Source of the DNA: Streptomyces sp. NBC_01298
GTDB lineage: Bacteria > Actinomycetota > Actinomycetes > Streptomycetales > Streptomycetaceae
Assembly (NCBI RefSeq): GCF_035978755.1
Contig: NZ_CP108414.1
Coordinates: 2,542,001-2,606,000 of the forward strand
DNA length: 64,000 nucleotides
Reading direction: 5' to 3'
Positions 25,702 through 35,100 of this stretch are shown here, in pieces (position 1 is the stretch's first letter; each line of letters opens with the position of its first letter). The translations under genes and the position numbers were made by a program. Under the pieces are notes generated by a model that was not told the DNA's origin, did no database searches, and saw only the letters and a list, made by a program, of their open reading frames with translations.

Positions 25702-27309
25702 TCAGGTCCGCAGCCAGACCGCCGCGTCCTGACCGAGCAGCCCGTCCGCACCCAGGGCGGAGCTGCTCAGCAGGAGGCTCGTGTGGGCCGGCAGCGGGAC
25801 CGGCTCCGGGGACAGGTTGGCCACGCAGACCAGCCCGTCGGGGCGGGCGAAGGCGAGCACTCCGGCCGGCGCGGGCAGCCACTCCAGCGATCCGCCGCCG
25901 AAGCCGGCCGCGTCCCGGCGCAGGCCCAGTGCCGTCCGGTAGAGGGTGAGCATCGAGTCCGGGTCCCCGGCCTGGCGGTCCGCGGCGTACGCCGGCCAGT
26001 CCGCGGGCTGGGGCAGCCAGGGCTCGTTCCAGGGCTCGGCGGTCCACGGCAGCGGGACCCGGCACCCGTCCCGGCCGGGGTCGGTGCCGCCGGACCGGAA
26101 GTGCATGGGGTCCTGGATCCGGCCGAGGGGGATGTCGGCCTCGGGAAGCCCGAGTTCCTCGCCCTGGTAGACGTAGACGGCGCCGGGCAGGGCGAGGCTC
26201 AGCAGCGCGGCGGCGCGGGCCCGGCGAGTACCGAGGGCCAGGTCGGCGGGGGTCCCGAAGGCCTTGGTGGCGAAGTCGAAGCCGGTGTCGGCGCGCCCGT
26301 AGCGGGTGACCGTGCGGGTCACGTCGTGGTTGCACAGCACCCAGGTGGCCGGGGCTCCGACGGGGGCGTGCTCGGCCAGGGTCTCCTCGATGGAGGTGCG
26401 CAGCCGGCCGGCGTCCCACGGGCAGCTGAGGAAGGAGAAGTTGAAGGCGGTGTGCAGTTCGTCGGGGCGCAGGTAGCGGGCGAACCGCTCGGAGTCCGGC
26501 AGCCACACCTCGCCCACGAAGATGCCCCCGTACTCGTCGGCGATGGCCCGCCACGAGCGGTAGATGGTGTGCAGGTCGTCGCGGTCGATGTACGGGTGCA
26601 CCTCGCCGGGCCACGGCTCGGGCGAGCGGCCGGCCAGGTCGGGCAGGGCCGGGTCCTTGGCGAGCAGGGCCGCGGAGTCGATCCGTACGCCGGACACTCC
26701 GCGCTCGAACCAGAACCGCAGCACTTCCTCGTGTTCCCGGCGGACGGCGGGATGGTCCCAGTTGAGGTCGGGCTGCTCGGGCGTGAAGAGGTGCAGGTAC
26801 CACTCCCCGTCCGGTACCCGCGTCCAGGTGGCGGCGCCGTTGAACTGCGAGGGCCAGTCCCCCGGCGGCAGTTCGCCGTGCTCCCCGCGGCCCGGGCGGA
26901 AGTGGAAGAGCTCCCGCTCGGGACTGCCGGGGCCGGCGGCGAGGGCGGCCTTGAACCAGGCGTGCTGGTCGGACACGTGGTTCGGGACGATGTCGACAAT
27001 GGTGCGGATGCCCAGTTCGCGGGCCTCGGCGATGAGCTTCTCGGCTTCGGCGAGGGTGCCGAAGGCGGGGTCGATGGTGCGGTAGTCGGCGACGTCGTAG
27101 CCGCCGTCGGCGAGCGGGGAGAGGTACCAGGGGGTGAACCACAGGGCGTCGACGCCCAGTTCGGAGAGGTAGGGGAGGCGGGCCCGGACGCCCGCGAGGT
27201 CACCGGTGCCGTCCCCGTCGCCGTCGGCGAAGCTCCGTACGTACACCTGGTAGATGGCGGCCGAGCGCCACCAGTCGGCGGCGTTTTCGGGCAGGGGAAA
27301 GTCAGCCAC
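25702..27309 (-). CDS. aglA: GH13 alpha-glucosidase (oligo-alpha-glucosidase type)
   Basis: 535 residues with no signal peptide, so cytoplasmic. The GH13 regions are all present: DIVPNH (106-111), nucleophile Asp211 in GVRIDSA, acid/base Glu267 in FVGEVWL, and Asp329 in CNHDVTR. The short loop composition (WWRSAAIYQVYVRSFADGDGDG at the start) places it with exo-acting alpha-glucosidases rather than amylases. It is the last gene of the binding-protein/permease operon and should release glucose from imported alpha-gluco-oligosaccharides, which with the nearby GH87 enzyme may be nigerose-type sugars. The symbol follows Streptomyces agl usage and is tentative. Confidence 0.92.
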   Translation of the reverse strand: MADFPLPENAADWWRSAAIYQVYVRSFADGDGDGTGDLAGVRARLPYLSELGVDALWFTPWYLSPLADGGYDVADYRTIDPAFGTLAEAEKLIAEARELGIRTIVDIVPNHVSDQHAWFKAALAAGPGSPERELFHFRPGRGEHGELPPGDWPSQFNGAATWTRVPDGEWYLHLFTPEQPDLNWDHPAVRREHEEVLRFWFERGVSGVRIDSAALLAKDPALPDLAGRSPEPWPGEVHPYIDRDDLHTIYRSWRAIADEYGGIFVGEVWLPDSERFARYLRPDELHTAFNFSFLSCPWDAGRLRTSIEETLAEHAPVGAPATWVLCNHDVTRTVTRYGRADTGFDFATKAFGTPADLALGTRRARAAALLSLALPGAVYVYQGEELGLPEADIPLGRIQDPMHFRSGGTDPGRDGCRVPLPWTAEPWNEPWLPQPADWPAYAADRQAGDPDSMLTLYRTALGLRRDAAGFGGGSLEWLPAPAGVLAFARPDGLVCVANLSPEPVPLPAHTSLLLSSSALGADGLLGQDAAVWLRT

Positions 27310-27363
27310 GGAGGGGTCCTTTCACGGGGGGCGACCGGGCACGGCGGCGGTGCGGGGTGGTGC

Positions 27364-28239
27364 TCACCCCTTGAGGGAGCCCGCCGTCAGGCCGCTCATG
27401 ATGTTGCGCTGGAAGATCAGGAAGATGATGAGCGTGGGCGCCGAGGCCATCGCGAGTGCGGCGACGAGATGGTTCTCGGGCACTCCCCGGGAGAGCGAGT
27501 AGATGCCGACGTTGAGCGTCTGCAGGGCCGGGTCGGGGAGGGTGAGCATGGGCCAGAGGAAGTCTTTCCAGACCCCGACGATGGCGAAGATCGACACGAC
27601 GCCGAGGATCGGCCGGGACATCGGCAGGACCACGGAGCGAAGGGTGCGCAGGGAGGAGGCGCCGTCGATGGACGCGGCGTCGAGGATCTCGCCCGGGATG
27701 GAGTCGAAGAATCGTTTCAGAAGGAAGATGTTGAAGGCGTTCGTGACCGAGGGCAGCCAGATCACCCAGGGCGTGTTGAGCAGGTTCCGCTGGATGAGCG
27801 GCATGTCCAGGACCGTGAGGTACTGCGGTACGACGAGGACGGTGGCCGGGATCATCAACGTGGCCAGCATCATGCCGAGGACGGCCTTGCCGAAGACCGG
27901 CCGGAGCTTGGACAGCGAGTAGGCCGCGGCCACGTCGAGGACGAGCTGGAAGGCCAGGGCGCCGAACGCGTAGTAGAGGGTGTTGAACAGCAGCTTGGCG
28001 AGGTCCATGACCTCCCAGGCCGCCGAGTAGTTGTCGGGGTGCAGGGAGTCCGGCACCACGGTCGGCGGGACCTGGGTGAACTCCGCCGTGGATTTGAGGC
28101 CGTTGACGACCATCCAGTAGAGGGGCCCGAGGAAGACGACCGTGAAGCCGATCACCACCAGGGCCAGGACGGTCCAGTAGACGGCCTTGCCCCGGGGACG
28201 GCCGAGCTGGGCCGGCGATATGAGCGTGCGCTCTGACAT
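27364..28239 (-). CDS. aglG: carbohydrate ABC transporter permease, MalG type
   Basis: 291 residues with six predicted membrane segments. The cytoplasmic EAA loop is readable as ILDAASIDGASSLRTLRSVV followed by LPMSRP, the docking site for the ATPase. The C-terminus ends with the usual GLTAGSLKG. It forms the membrane channel with the MalF-type protein encoded 15 bp upstream. No ATPase gene is in the cluster; Streptomyces sugar importers of this group usually share MsiK. The substrate is most likely an alpha-glucoside, from the neighbouring glycosidases. The gene symbol is tentative. Confidence 0.92.
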   Translation of the reverse strand: MSERTLISPAQLGRPRGKAVYWTVLALVVIGFTVVFLGPLYWMVVNGLKSTAEFTQVPPTVVPDSLHPDNYSAAWEVMDLAKLLFNTLYYAFGALAFQLVLDVAAAYSLSKLRPVFGKAVLGMMLATLMIPATVLVVPQYLTVLDMPLIQRNLLNTPWVIWLPSVTNAFNIFLLKRFFDSIPGEILDAASIDGASSLRTLRSVVLPMSRPILGVVSIFAIVGVWKDFLWPMLTLPDPALQTLNVGIYSLSRGVPENHLVAALAMASAPTLIIFLIFQRNIMSGLTAGSLKG

Positions 28240-28254
28240 GTGAGGGTGCTCCCG

Positions 28255-29163
28255 TCAGTTCTCGTTGTCGCGGCTCAGCCGGACGTACACGGCGGAGAAG
28301 CCGGCGAGCAGGACGAGCAGGCACAGGCCCAGGGCCGCGGCGCCGCCGTACTGGTTGAAACTGAACGCGTACTGGTAGATGAGGACGACGACGGTGGTCG
28401 TCGACCCCTCGGGGCCGGCTCCGCCCGTGAGCATGAACGGCTCGACGAACACCTGCATCGTCGCGATGATCTGCATGAGCAGCATGAGCGAGAGGATGAG
28501 CTTGGTCTGCGGGATCGTGACGTACCAGATCTTGCGCAGCACCCCGGCTCCGTCGAGCTCAGCCGCTTCGTAGAGCTCTCCGGGGATGCCCTGGAGGGCT
28601 GCCAGGTAGATCAGGGTCGCGCCGCCCATGTTCATCCATGTGGAAGCGATGACGACGGAGAGCATCGCCGTATCGGTGGATTGCAGCCAGTCTTGCGCCG
28701 GCAGGTGCAGGAATTCCAGAATCCTGTTGAAGACCCCGTAACCGGGATCGTAGAAGTACTTGAAGAGCAGGATCGAGGCCACCGGCGGCATCATCACCGG
28801 GAGGTAGACCAGCAGGCGCAAGTAACCCTGCGCGTGCCGGAATTCGTTGAGCACGATCGAGACCACGAACGGCACGGCGAAGCCGAGTACCAGCGCGAGC
28901 CCGCTGAAGAGGAGGGTGTTGCGCCAGGCCTGCCAGAACGTCGGGTCGTTGAAGACGTAGCGGAAATTGTCCCAGCCGACCCAGTGGACGGCTCCGCCCT
29001 CGGTCTTCTGGAAGGCCAGCAGGAACTCCCGGACCATCGGGTACCAGGAGAAGAAGGAGAAGCAGAGGACGGCGCCGATCAGAAAGCCGTGGGCCGAGAG
29101 GTTCCGCTTGAACGCCCGGAGGAATTCCTCACGAGAGGTACCGGGCAGGGTGGGAGCCGACAT
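28255..29163 (-). CDS. aglF: carbohydrate ABC transporter permease, MalF type
   Basis: 302 residues. A cytoplasmic N-terminus (KRNLSAHGFLIGAVLCFSFF) leads into six membrane segments. The EAA loop ELYEAAELDGAGVLRKIWYV is clear. It partners with the MalG-type permease just downstream to import a sugar through the inner membrane. It lies 120 bp after the binding-protein gene; a stem-loop in that gap would lower permease expression relative to the binding protein, as in other binding-protein operons. The symbol is by analogy to Streptomyces aglEFG and is tentative. Confidence 0.92.
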   Translation of the reverse strand: MSAPTLPGTSREEFLRAFKRNLSAHGFLIGAVLCFSFFSWYPMVREFLLAFQKTEGGAVHWVGWDNFRYVFNDPTFWQAWRNTLLFSGLALVLGFAVPFVVSIVLNEFRHAQGYLRLLVYLPVMMPPVASILLFKYFYDPGYGVFNRILEFLHLPAQDWLQSTDTAMLSVVIASTWMNMGGATLIYLAALQGIPGELYEAAELDGAGVLRKIWYVTIPQTKLILSLMLLMQIIATMQVFVEPFMLTGGAGPEGSTTTVVVLIYQYAFSFNQYGGAAALGLCLLVLLAGFSAVYVRLSRDNEN

Positions 29164-29229
29164 CGCCGCTCGCTCCTTGGTGGGTCGTCGCCATCGGTTT
29201 GCTGGGGTACGGGGCCTGCGGGCGGGTCC

Positions 29230-29261
29230 GGGCCGGGGAGGCCGCCCGGACCTCCCCCGGC
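29230..29261 (-). terminator. intra-operon stem-loop (attenuator) between binding protein and permeases
   Basis: GGCCGGGGAGG (29230-29240) pairs with CCTCCCCCGGCC (29250-29261) with a one-base bulge and a 9-base loop. It lies in the 120-bp gap after the binding-protein stop. There is no U-run, so partial termination or 3'-end stabilisation of the upstream message is likely. Confidence 0.65.
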
Positions 29262-29283
29262 CGGGACACGCGCCCCGGGACCG

Positions 29284-30684
29284 CTACTGGTTGGCCAGCA
29301 CCTGGTTGACGGCCTTCTCGGCCTCCGCGAGGAGCTGCGCCGAATCGGCGTCCTTGTTGGTCAGGACCCCCGACATCACCTTGTCGAGGACCTTGTAGAC
29401 CTCCTGGGCCTTCGCCGGCTCGGCCTTGCCGGCTACCGGGTTGTCCAGGAAGGACTTGAAGTTGACGACCGGCATGGTGGCGCTGGCGGCCTTCAGCTCG
29501 TCGTCCTTGGCCTTGCTGGCACCGGTGAAGAAGGCGGGCTGCGGAAGCCCGACCGGCAGGCCGTCGGTCTTGGAACGGTCGTACTGGAACTGCCCCTTGC
29601 CGACCGCGAGCGTCTTGAAGTTCAGCCAGGCGATGGCCGCCTTGATCTTGTCCGGCGAGCTGCCCTTCTTGATCATGTAGCCGTTGCCGCCGGCCAGCGT
29701 CGCGGCGCCGCCGGGGATCGGGCCCATGCCGAAGTTCTCGTACTTGCCGGCGAGCTGCTGGACCATGTAGGTGATGTCGTCGGGCGCGGCGAGGAACATG
29801 CCGAGCTTGTCCGAGGCCATCTGCTTCTGCAGGTCACCCCACTTGAGCAGCTGGGTCTTGCCCATGCTGTCGTCTTCCCAGCGCATGGCCTTGAGGTTGT
29901 CGACGACCTGCTTGCCGGTCGCGTTGTTGAAGGCCGCCTTGCCGTCGGCTCCGACGACGTCGCCGCCCAGGCCGTACATGGCGGCCGTGAAGTGCCAGCC
30001 GCCGGTGTTCTCGACGCTGTACTCGCCGTAGCCGGCGGTGCCGTTGCCGAGCGCCGCGATCTTCTTGGCGGCCGCGCGGACCTCGTCCCAGGTGCGCGGG
30101 GGCTGGTCGGGGTTGAGGCCCGCCTGCGTGAAGAGCTTGCGGTTGATCAGCAGGCCCATCGTGTAGTTGCTGGTGGGCAGGCCGTAGAGCTTGCCGTCCT
30201 GCTTCAGGGTGTTGACGACGTTCTTGTCGATGTCGTCGATGCCCGGAACCGTCTTGGCCGTGACGTACGCGGAGATGTCCTCGGCGCCGTCGTTGTCGAG
30301 GACCTGCTTGAGGTCCGTGAAGTAGGCGTAGAAGACGTCCGGCTGCGACTTGGCCTTGAGCATCGCGGTGAACCGCGGGGGCTCCAGGCACTGGCCGGGG
30401 GTGGAGCGGCCTTCGATCGTGACGTTCGGGTAGGTCTTGTTGAACTCCGCCACGTCCTCCTTCCACTGCTTGAGCTCCGCCTTCTTCGCGGCGGGCGGCA
30501 TGCAGTCCATGGAGATGGTGACCTTGGTCTTGGGGTCGAGCGGTGCGGAAACGTCCGAGGAACCGCCGGACGGCTGCTCCTTGGGGTCGTCTCCGTCGCT
30601 GCTCGTGCCGCAGGCCGCGAGGGCGGTGACGGCGAGCGCCGAGACGAGGGCGGTCGCGGTGGTGCGGCGGATGTTGGTTCTCAT
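29284..30684 (-). CDS. aglE: sugar-binding lipoprotein of the ABC importer
   Basis: 466 residues. A short signal sequence ends in a lipobox LAAC (Cys25), so the mature protein is anchored on the outer face of the membrane. The body is a family 1 solute-binding protein (PKTKVTISMDCM near the start, then QWKEDVAEFNKTYPN, and NIRKL-like sugar-binding loops further on). It presents oligosaccharides to the two permeases encoded downstream. ATG 30684 is chosen because the lipoprotein signal starts there and GGGGACC precedes it; the frame upstream has no signal-peptide character. CGCAA/CGCAAG motifs upstream suggest LacI control. The substrate is inferred as alpha-glucoside. Confidence 0.92.
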   Translation of the reverse strand: MRTNIRRTTATALVSALAVTALAACGTSSDGDDPKEQPSGGSSDVSAPLDPKTKVTISMDCMPPAAKKAELKQWKEDVAEFNKTYPNVTIEGRSTPGQCLEPPRFTAMLKAKSQPDVFYAYFTDLKQVLDNDGAEDISAYVTAKTVPGIDDIDKNVVNTLKQDGKLYGLPTSNYTMGLLINRKLFTQAGLNPDQPPRTWDEVRAAAKKIAALGNGTAGYGEYSVENTGGWHFTAAMYGLGGDVVGADGKAAFNNATGKQVVDNLKAMRWEDDSMGKTQLLKWGDLQKQMASDKLGMFLAAPDDITYMVQQLAGKYENFGMGPIPGGAATLAGGNGYMIKKGSSPDKIKAAIAWLNFKTLAVGKGQFQYDRSKTDGLPVGLPQPAFFTGASKAKDDELKAASATMPVVNFKSFLDNPVAGKAEPAKAQEVYKVLDKVMSGVLTNKDADSAQLLAEAEKAVNQVLANQ

Positions 30685-30770
30685 CGGTGGTCCCCTTCGA
30701 GCATCGAGCAGGAGGCGTGGGGCGTGTAAGGAGGCGAGCGCGGCACACTCAACCACCACCGACAGATGAA

Positions 30771-30797
30771 CGCAATATCTCGCGCAGATTTCGCAAG
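30771..30797. promoter_or_regulatory. putative LacI-family operator upstream of the ABC operon
   Basis: CGCAATATC (from 30771) and CGCAAG (30792-30797) repeat 21 bp apart, two helical turns, with CGCGCAG between them. On the minus strand this reads CTTGCG...ATTGCG. The same heptamer family occurs before lacI and the GH87 gene. Confidence 0.6.
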
Positions 30798-30842
30798 ACA
30801 TTGGCAGCAGGACGCCGGACTACCCCGAGCGAGAACGCAAAA

Positions 30843-30881
30843 CAGGGCCCCAGAACGTCAGCGAGACGTTGCGGGGCCCTG
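30843..30881 (-). terminator. intrinsic terminator after lacI
   Basis: CAGGGCCCC (30843-30851) pairs perfectly with GGGGCCCTG (30873-30881), and an inner AACGTC/GACGTT stem extends it. On the minus strand the stem is followed by TTTTGC. It separates lacI from the ABC operon. Confidence 0.88.
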
Positions 30882-30918
30882 CGGCCGGGGGTTGAACTCG
30901 GTGGAGCTCTGCGGGGCG

Positions 30919-31938
30919 TTACGCCGGACGGGGGCGCGGAACCTGCGCGGTGGAGCCGCGCACGACGAGCTCGGGCTCGAAGAGCAGCTCTCCGGGCTGT
31001 ACGGCGGCCCCCTGGATCTGTGCGGTGAGCAGCTCCACGGCGGCCCTGCCCATGGCCTCGATGGGCTGCCGGACGGTGGTCAGCGGGGGCTCGGTGCAGT
31101 TCATGAAGGCCGAGTCGTCGTACCCGACGACGGAGACCTCGCCGGGCACGTCCAGGCCGCGCCGGCGGGCCGCCCTGATGGCCCCGAGGGCCAGCGGGTC
31201 GCTCGCGCAGATGATGCCGGTCACCCCGCGGTCCAGCAGCCTCGAGGTGGCCGCGTGGCCGCCCTCCAGGGAGAACAGCGCCCGTTCCACGTGCGCGGCG
31301 GGCAGCTCCGTACCGGCCGCCGCCGCGACCGCCTGGGCGGCCACCAGCTTGCGCAGGGAGGGGATGTGGTCGGGCGGGCCCAGCACCAGCCCGATGCGCT
31401 CGTGACCGAGGGAGGCCAAGTGCCGCCAGGCCTGTTCGACCGCGACGGCGTCGTCGCAGGAGACGCACGGGAAGCCGAGGTCCTCTATCGAAGCGTTGAT
31501 CAGCACCACCGGGACCTTGCGGTCGTGGAGCAGCCGGTAGTGCTCGTGCGGGGCGTCGGCCTGCGCGAAGAGCCCGCCGGCGAAGACCACGCCGGACACC
31601 TGCTGCTGGAGCAGGAGCTCGACGTAATCCGCCTCGGAGACCCCTCCGGTGGTCTGCGTGCAGAGCACCGGGGTCAGCCCCTGCTGGGCCAGCGCCCCGC
31701 CGATCACCTCGGCGAAGGCAGGGAAGATCGGGTTCTGGAGTTCCGGCAGGACCAGGCCGACCAGCCGGGCCCGTTCGCCGCGCAGCTGGGTGGGGCGCTC
31801 GTAGCCGAGGACGTCCAGGGCGGTGAGCACGGACTGGCGGGTCGCGTCCGAGACGCCCGGCTTGCCGTTGAGCACCCGGCTGACCGTTGCCTCGCTGACC
31901 CCCACCTTCTTCGCCACTTGAGCAAGTCGTCGCGTCAT
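30919..31938 (-). CDS. aglR: LacI-family transcriptional regulator of the alpha-glucan locus
   Basis: 339 residues. The N-terminal HTH is typical (LAQVAKKVGVSEATVSRVLN, residues 5-24) with the hinge helix after it. The periplasmic-binding-like effector domain follows (GLVLPELQNPIFPAFAEVI through VVGYDDSAFMNCTEPPLTTV). ATG 31938 opens exactly at the HTH; the longer frame upstream is non-coding in character. It stands between the GH87 gene and the ABC/GH13 operon, and CTTGC(A/G) motifs precede its own start, so autoregulation is likely. The inducer is probably an alpha-gluco-oligosaccharide. The symbol is by analogy and tentative. Confidence 0.9.
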   Translation of the reverse strand: MTRRLAQVAKKVGVSEATVSRVLNGKPGVSDATRQSVLTALDVLGYERPTQLRGERARLVGLVLPELQNPIFPAFAEVIGGALAQQGLTPVLCTQTTGGVSEADYVELLLQQQVSGVVFAGGLFAQADAPHEHYRLLHDRKVPVVLINASIEDLGFPCVSCDDAVAVEQAWRHLASLGHERIGLVLGPPDHIPSLRKLVAAQAVAAAAGTELPAAHVERALFSLEGGHAATSRLLDRGVTGIICASDPLALGAIRAARRRGLDVPGEVSVVGYDDSAFMNCTEPPLTTVRQPIEAMGRAAVELLTAQIQGAAVQPGELLFEPELVVRGSTAQVPRPRPA

Positions 31939-31940
31939 GA

Positions 31941-31976
31941 GCGCAAGAGTAGCGCAAACAATGCAAGTTCCTTGCA
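31941..31976. promoter_or_regulatory. putative autoregulatory operators upstream of lacI
   Basis: Just before the lacI start are GCGCAAG, GCGCAAA and a perfect inverted repeat TGCAAG-TTC-CTTGCA (31962-31976). CTTGCAG heptamers of this kind have been noted near Streptomyces maltose/alpha-glucoside regulator genes, as far as I recall. Confidence 0.65.
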
Positions 31977-32085
31977 GTTCGATTACGGCCAGTTTGGCCC
32001 ATCGGAAACCGGCGCGGAACCCCCCGTGTCCCACCGACCTCGGCCGGCGCCTGGGCGGCGAGCACACGGGCAAGCGCACGGGCGA

Positions 32086-32118
32086 GCGGCGGGGCACCCC
32101 GAAGGGATGCCCCGCCGC
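32086..32118 (-). terminator. stem-loop terminator after the GH87 gene
   Basis: GCGGCGGGGCA (32086-32096) pairs perfectly with TGCCCCGCCGC (32108-32118). An inner CCC/GGG extends it to a UUCG-like loop on the minus strand. It lies 26 bp beyond the stop. Confidence 0.85.
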
Positions 32119-32144
32119 CCTCTGCGCCCTGGATCGGCCGCCCG

Positions 32145-35100
32145 CTACGGCAACTGGTTGATCTTGAACGTCGAGGTCGTGTTGCGCACGTCCACGGCGT
32201 TGTCGCTCATCCTCAGGTTCTGGATGGTGACCTCACCCACCGCCGGTCCTTGTCCCGCCTCGGGCATCTCGTTCGCCCAGAGACCGAATCCGGACTTGGC
32301 GTCGAAGGCGTCCCCGCTCTTCTTCGCCCCCGTGATGGTGATGTCCTTCAGGATGGTGTCCTTGATGGGATTGACCGGCTGGCCGCCGACGTACTGCGTC
32401 TGGAACATGATTCCGCTGTAGGTCGGATCGACGATGTCGACGTTGTTGATGCGGATTCCCTGGAACACCTTGGAAGCCGAGAAGATCCAGATTCCGGGGA
32501 AGGTCTGCGCCCCCCAGAAATGGCCTCCGGCCCGGACGATCGAGATGTTCTCGAAGAGCGTCGGGTCGGTCCCGAATCCGTTCATCGGATACCCGAAGTC
32601 CAGCGAGCTGATGGTGATGCCCGAGTAGACGAGGATGTCGGCGATGTAGATGTTGCGGAAGGTGTTGTTGAAGCCGCCGTAGACGGCGACACCGGCCGCG
32701 CGCCAGGTCAGGATGGCGCTCAGGTTCTCGTAGACGTTGTTCTTCATGTCCGCGCCGCCCGCGTCGATGGCGGAGAACAGCGCGAAGCTGTCGTCACCCG
32801 TGGAACGGGCCTCGATGTTGGCCACGAGGTTGTCCGTGCTGCCGTTGGTCATGTTGATGCCGTCGGCGAAGGTGTCGCGGATCCGCGAGTTCTTGATCGT
32901 GATCCGGTCGGTGTTGGCGCCCCAGTAGAGGCACACCTGGTGTTCGTTCCAGACGTTGTCGATGGTCATGTCGGTCACGTTGGCGAAGTCGAAGACCTTG
33001 CCCGGACCGTCGATGCGCGAGGTGTAGTTGCCGAAGTAGGCGAACCCCGTGAAGGACGAACCCTTCGCGGTGCCCTCCGCGCGCCAGCCGTTGTCGGTGT
33101 TGTCCTGCGAGGACGGGGCGTGGAAGCGGGTGAACCACGGTCCGGCGCCGACGACCTGCACGGCCTTGCCGTACACCTGGAACTTGCTCGCCGTGTCGTA
33201 GTCGCCCGGCGGCAGGTAGACGCCCACGAGCTTGCCCGTGGTGTCCATGCGGACCTTGTCCAGGGCGTTCTGCACGTCCTGGTGGGTGAAGCCGGCGGGC
33301 ACCGTGTAGGTCGCCGGGTCGGGGTTGGCGATCACCGTGGCCTGTTCCAGGCTCACGAAGTCGATCGCGTAGGTGGTGGTGTTCGCCGTGTCCTTCTGGA
33401 GGCGGATCTTGCTGCCCGCCGGGACGGTCTCGCCGAGGAGGATGTTCGCCTCGTCGTAGATGTGCCGCGGGGCACCGGCGCTCGGGGCATTACCCGGTCC
33501 GGCCTCGGCTCCGTAGAGCCAGGCGTACTTCGAGGTCAGCGGCAGGGCCTTCTTCAAGGCGCCGTTGACGTAGACGTTGATGGTGGAGTCGATGCCGCCG
33601 CCGCCCGGGGCGTCCGGGATGGAGAAGCGGGTGACCAGGGTGTTGGTCGCGGCGCGGGTGGTGAACTCGACGTACTCGCCCGTCGCGTCCAGGTTCACGG
33701 CCTTGCGGCCCGAGGCCTCGCCCGCGATGTCGCCGACGGTCCGGTTGGGGCCGACCACGTTGGCTCCGCCACCGACGACGCCGTCCTCGGCCTCGTAGGT
33801 GTCGAAGGGCATGTTCGCCCCGCGGCCGACGAAGAAGGGCTTGCTGGACGTGTTGTTGGCGCGCTTGACCGGCAGTTCGTTGGCATCGTCGGCGAGGACC
33901 ACCTTGACGGTGTACTTGCCGTTGGCCGCGGTCCAGTTGCCGAGCGCGATCGGCGCCGAGGAGGCACCGGCCGCGAGCGCGCCGCTGAAGGATCCGCTCA
34001 GCGTACGGATGGTCGCGCCGCCCGCGTCCTGCAGCGTGAGGGTGACGCCGTGGGTGCCCGCCGCGGCGGCCACGGTGCCCTGGTTCTTGACCGTGACGGA
34101 GAAGCCCACGGACTGACCGGCGGACGGGGCGCTCGGCGACCACCCGACGGAGGAGGCCACCAGGTCGGAACTGTCGACCGGGCGGACCACCAGCGGGGAG
34201 CCGGTGAGGCTGTTGTTGGTGTCGTTCTGCTCTACGACCGTGTTCGCCTCGTCGACGATCGCGCTCAGCGGGTAGCTGCCCGCGTCGCGCGGTCCGATGG
34301 CGGCCGTGACGGTGGCCGAGGCCCCGGCGGCCAGCGCGGGCACGTTGGCGGAGGCGATCTTCGAACCGCCGAGCTGGAAGGAGACGGAGGTCGCCGGCGC
34401 CGGGGCCGGGCCGGTGTTCTTGACGGTGGCGGACAGGGTGACGGAGTCCGACTCGACCGGGGCGGCCGGGCTGGCGCTCACCGCGGTGACCTGGAGGTCC
34501 GGGTTGGGCGCCGCGACCCCCATGACCTGGAACTCGGCGATCTGACCGTTGGAGGACCCGGTGTTGGAGGTGAAGCGCAGCTGCACGTCCGCGATCCGGG
34601 CGCCGACCGGGATGGTGACGGTGTTGGAGCCGGAGGCCGGGTTGAAGACGTAGTCCTTGGCGGCCACCAGGCCGGTGACGCCCGAGGCGCTCTGCTCGCG
34701 GCCGAGCACCTGGATGTTCTGGGTGCGGGTGCCCCAGCTGCTGTCCGGGTTGAGCTTGAGGACCAGGCGGTCGACGTCGGCGTTGGCGCCGAGCTTGACG
34801 GTCAGGGTGCTCGGGTAGGCACCGCCGGCGCCCTCCCAGTAGGTGGAGGTGCTGTTGTCGTTGGCGTTCTCCGCGACGAAGGTGTGGATCACGGAGGAGC
34901 CCTCGATGGGCTTGCCGACGGCCAGGTTGGAGCCGCCCGTACCGCCGCTTCCGTTGCGCGTCACGGAGTTGCTGTCGCCGGAGCGGTTGCCCGCCGCGTC
35001 CTTGGCCCGCACGAAGTAGCTCACCGTGGCGGTGGCCGGCTGGGCGTCCGTGTAGGTGGTGACGTTGCCCGCGACCGTGGTGAGCAGGACGTTGTTGGCG

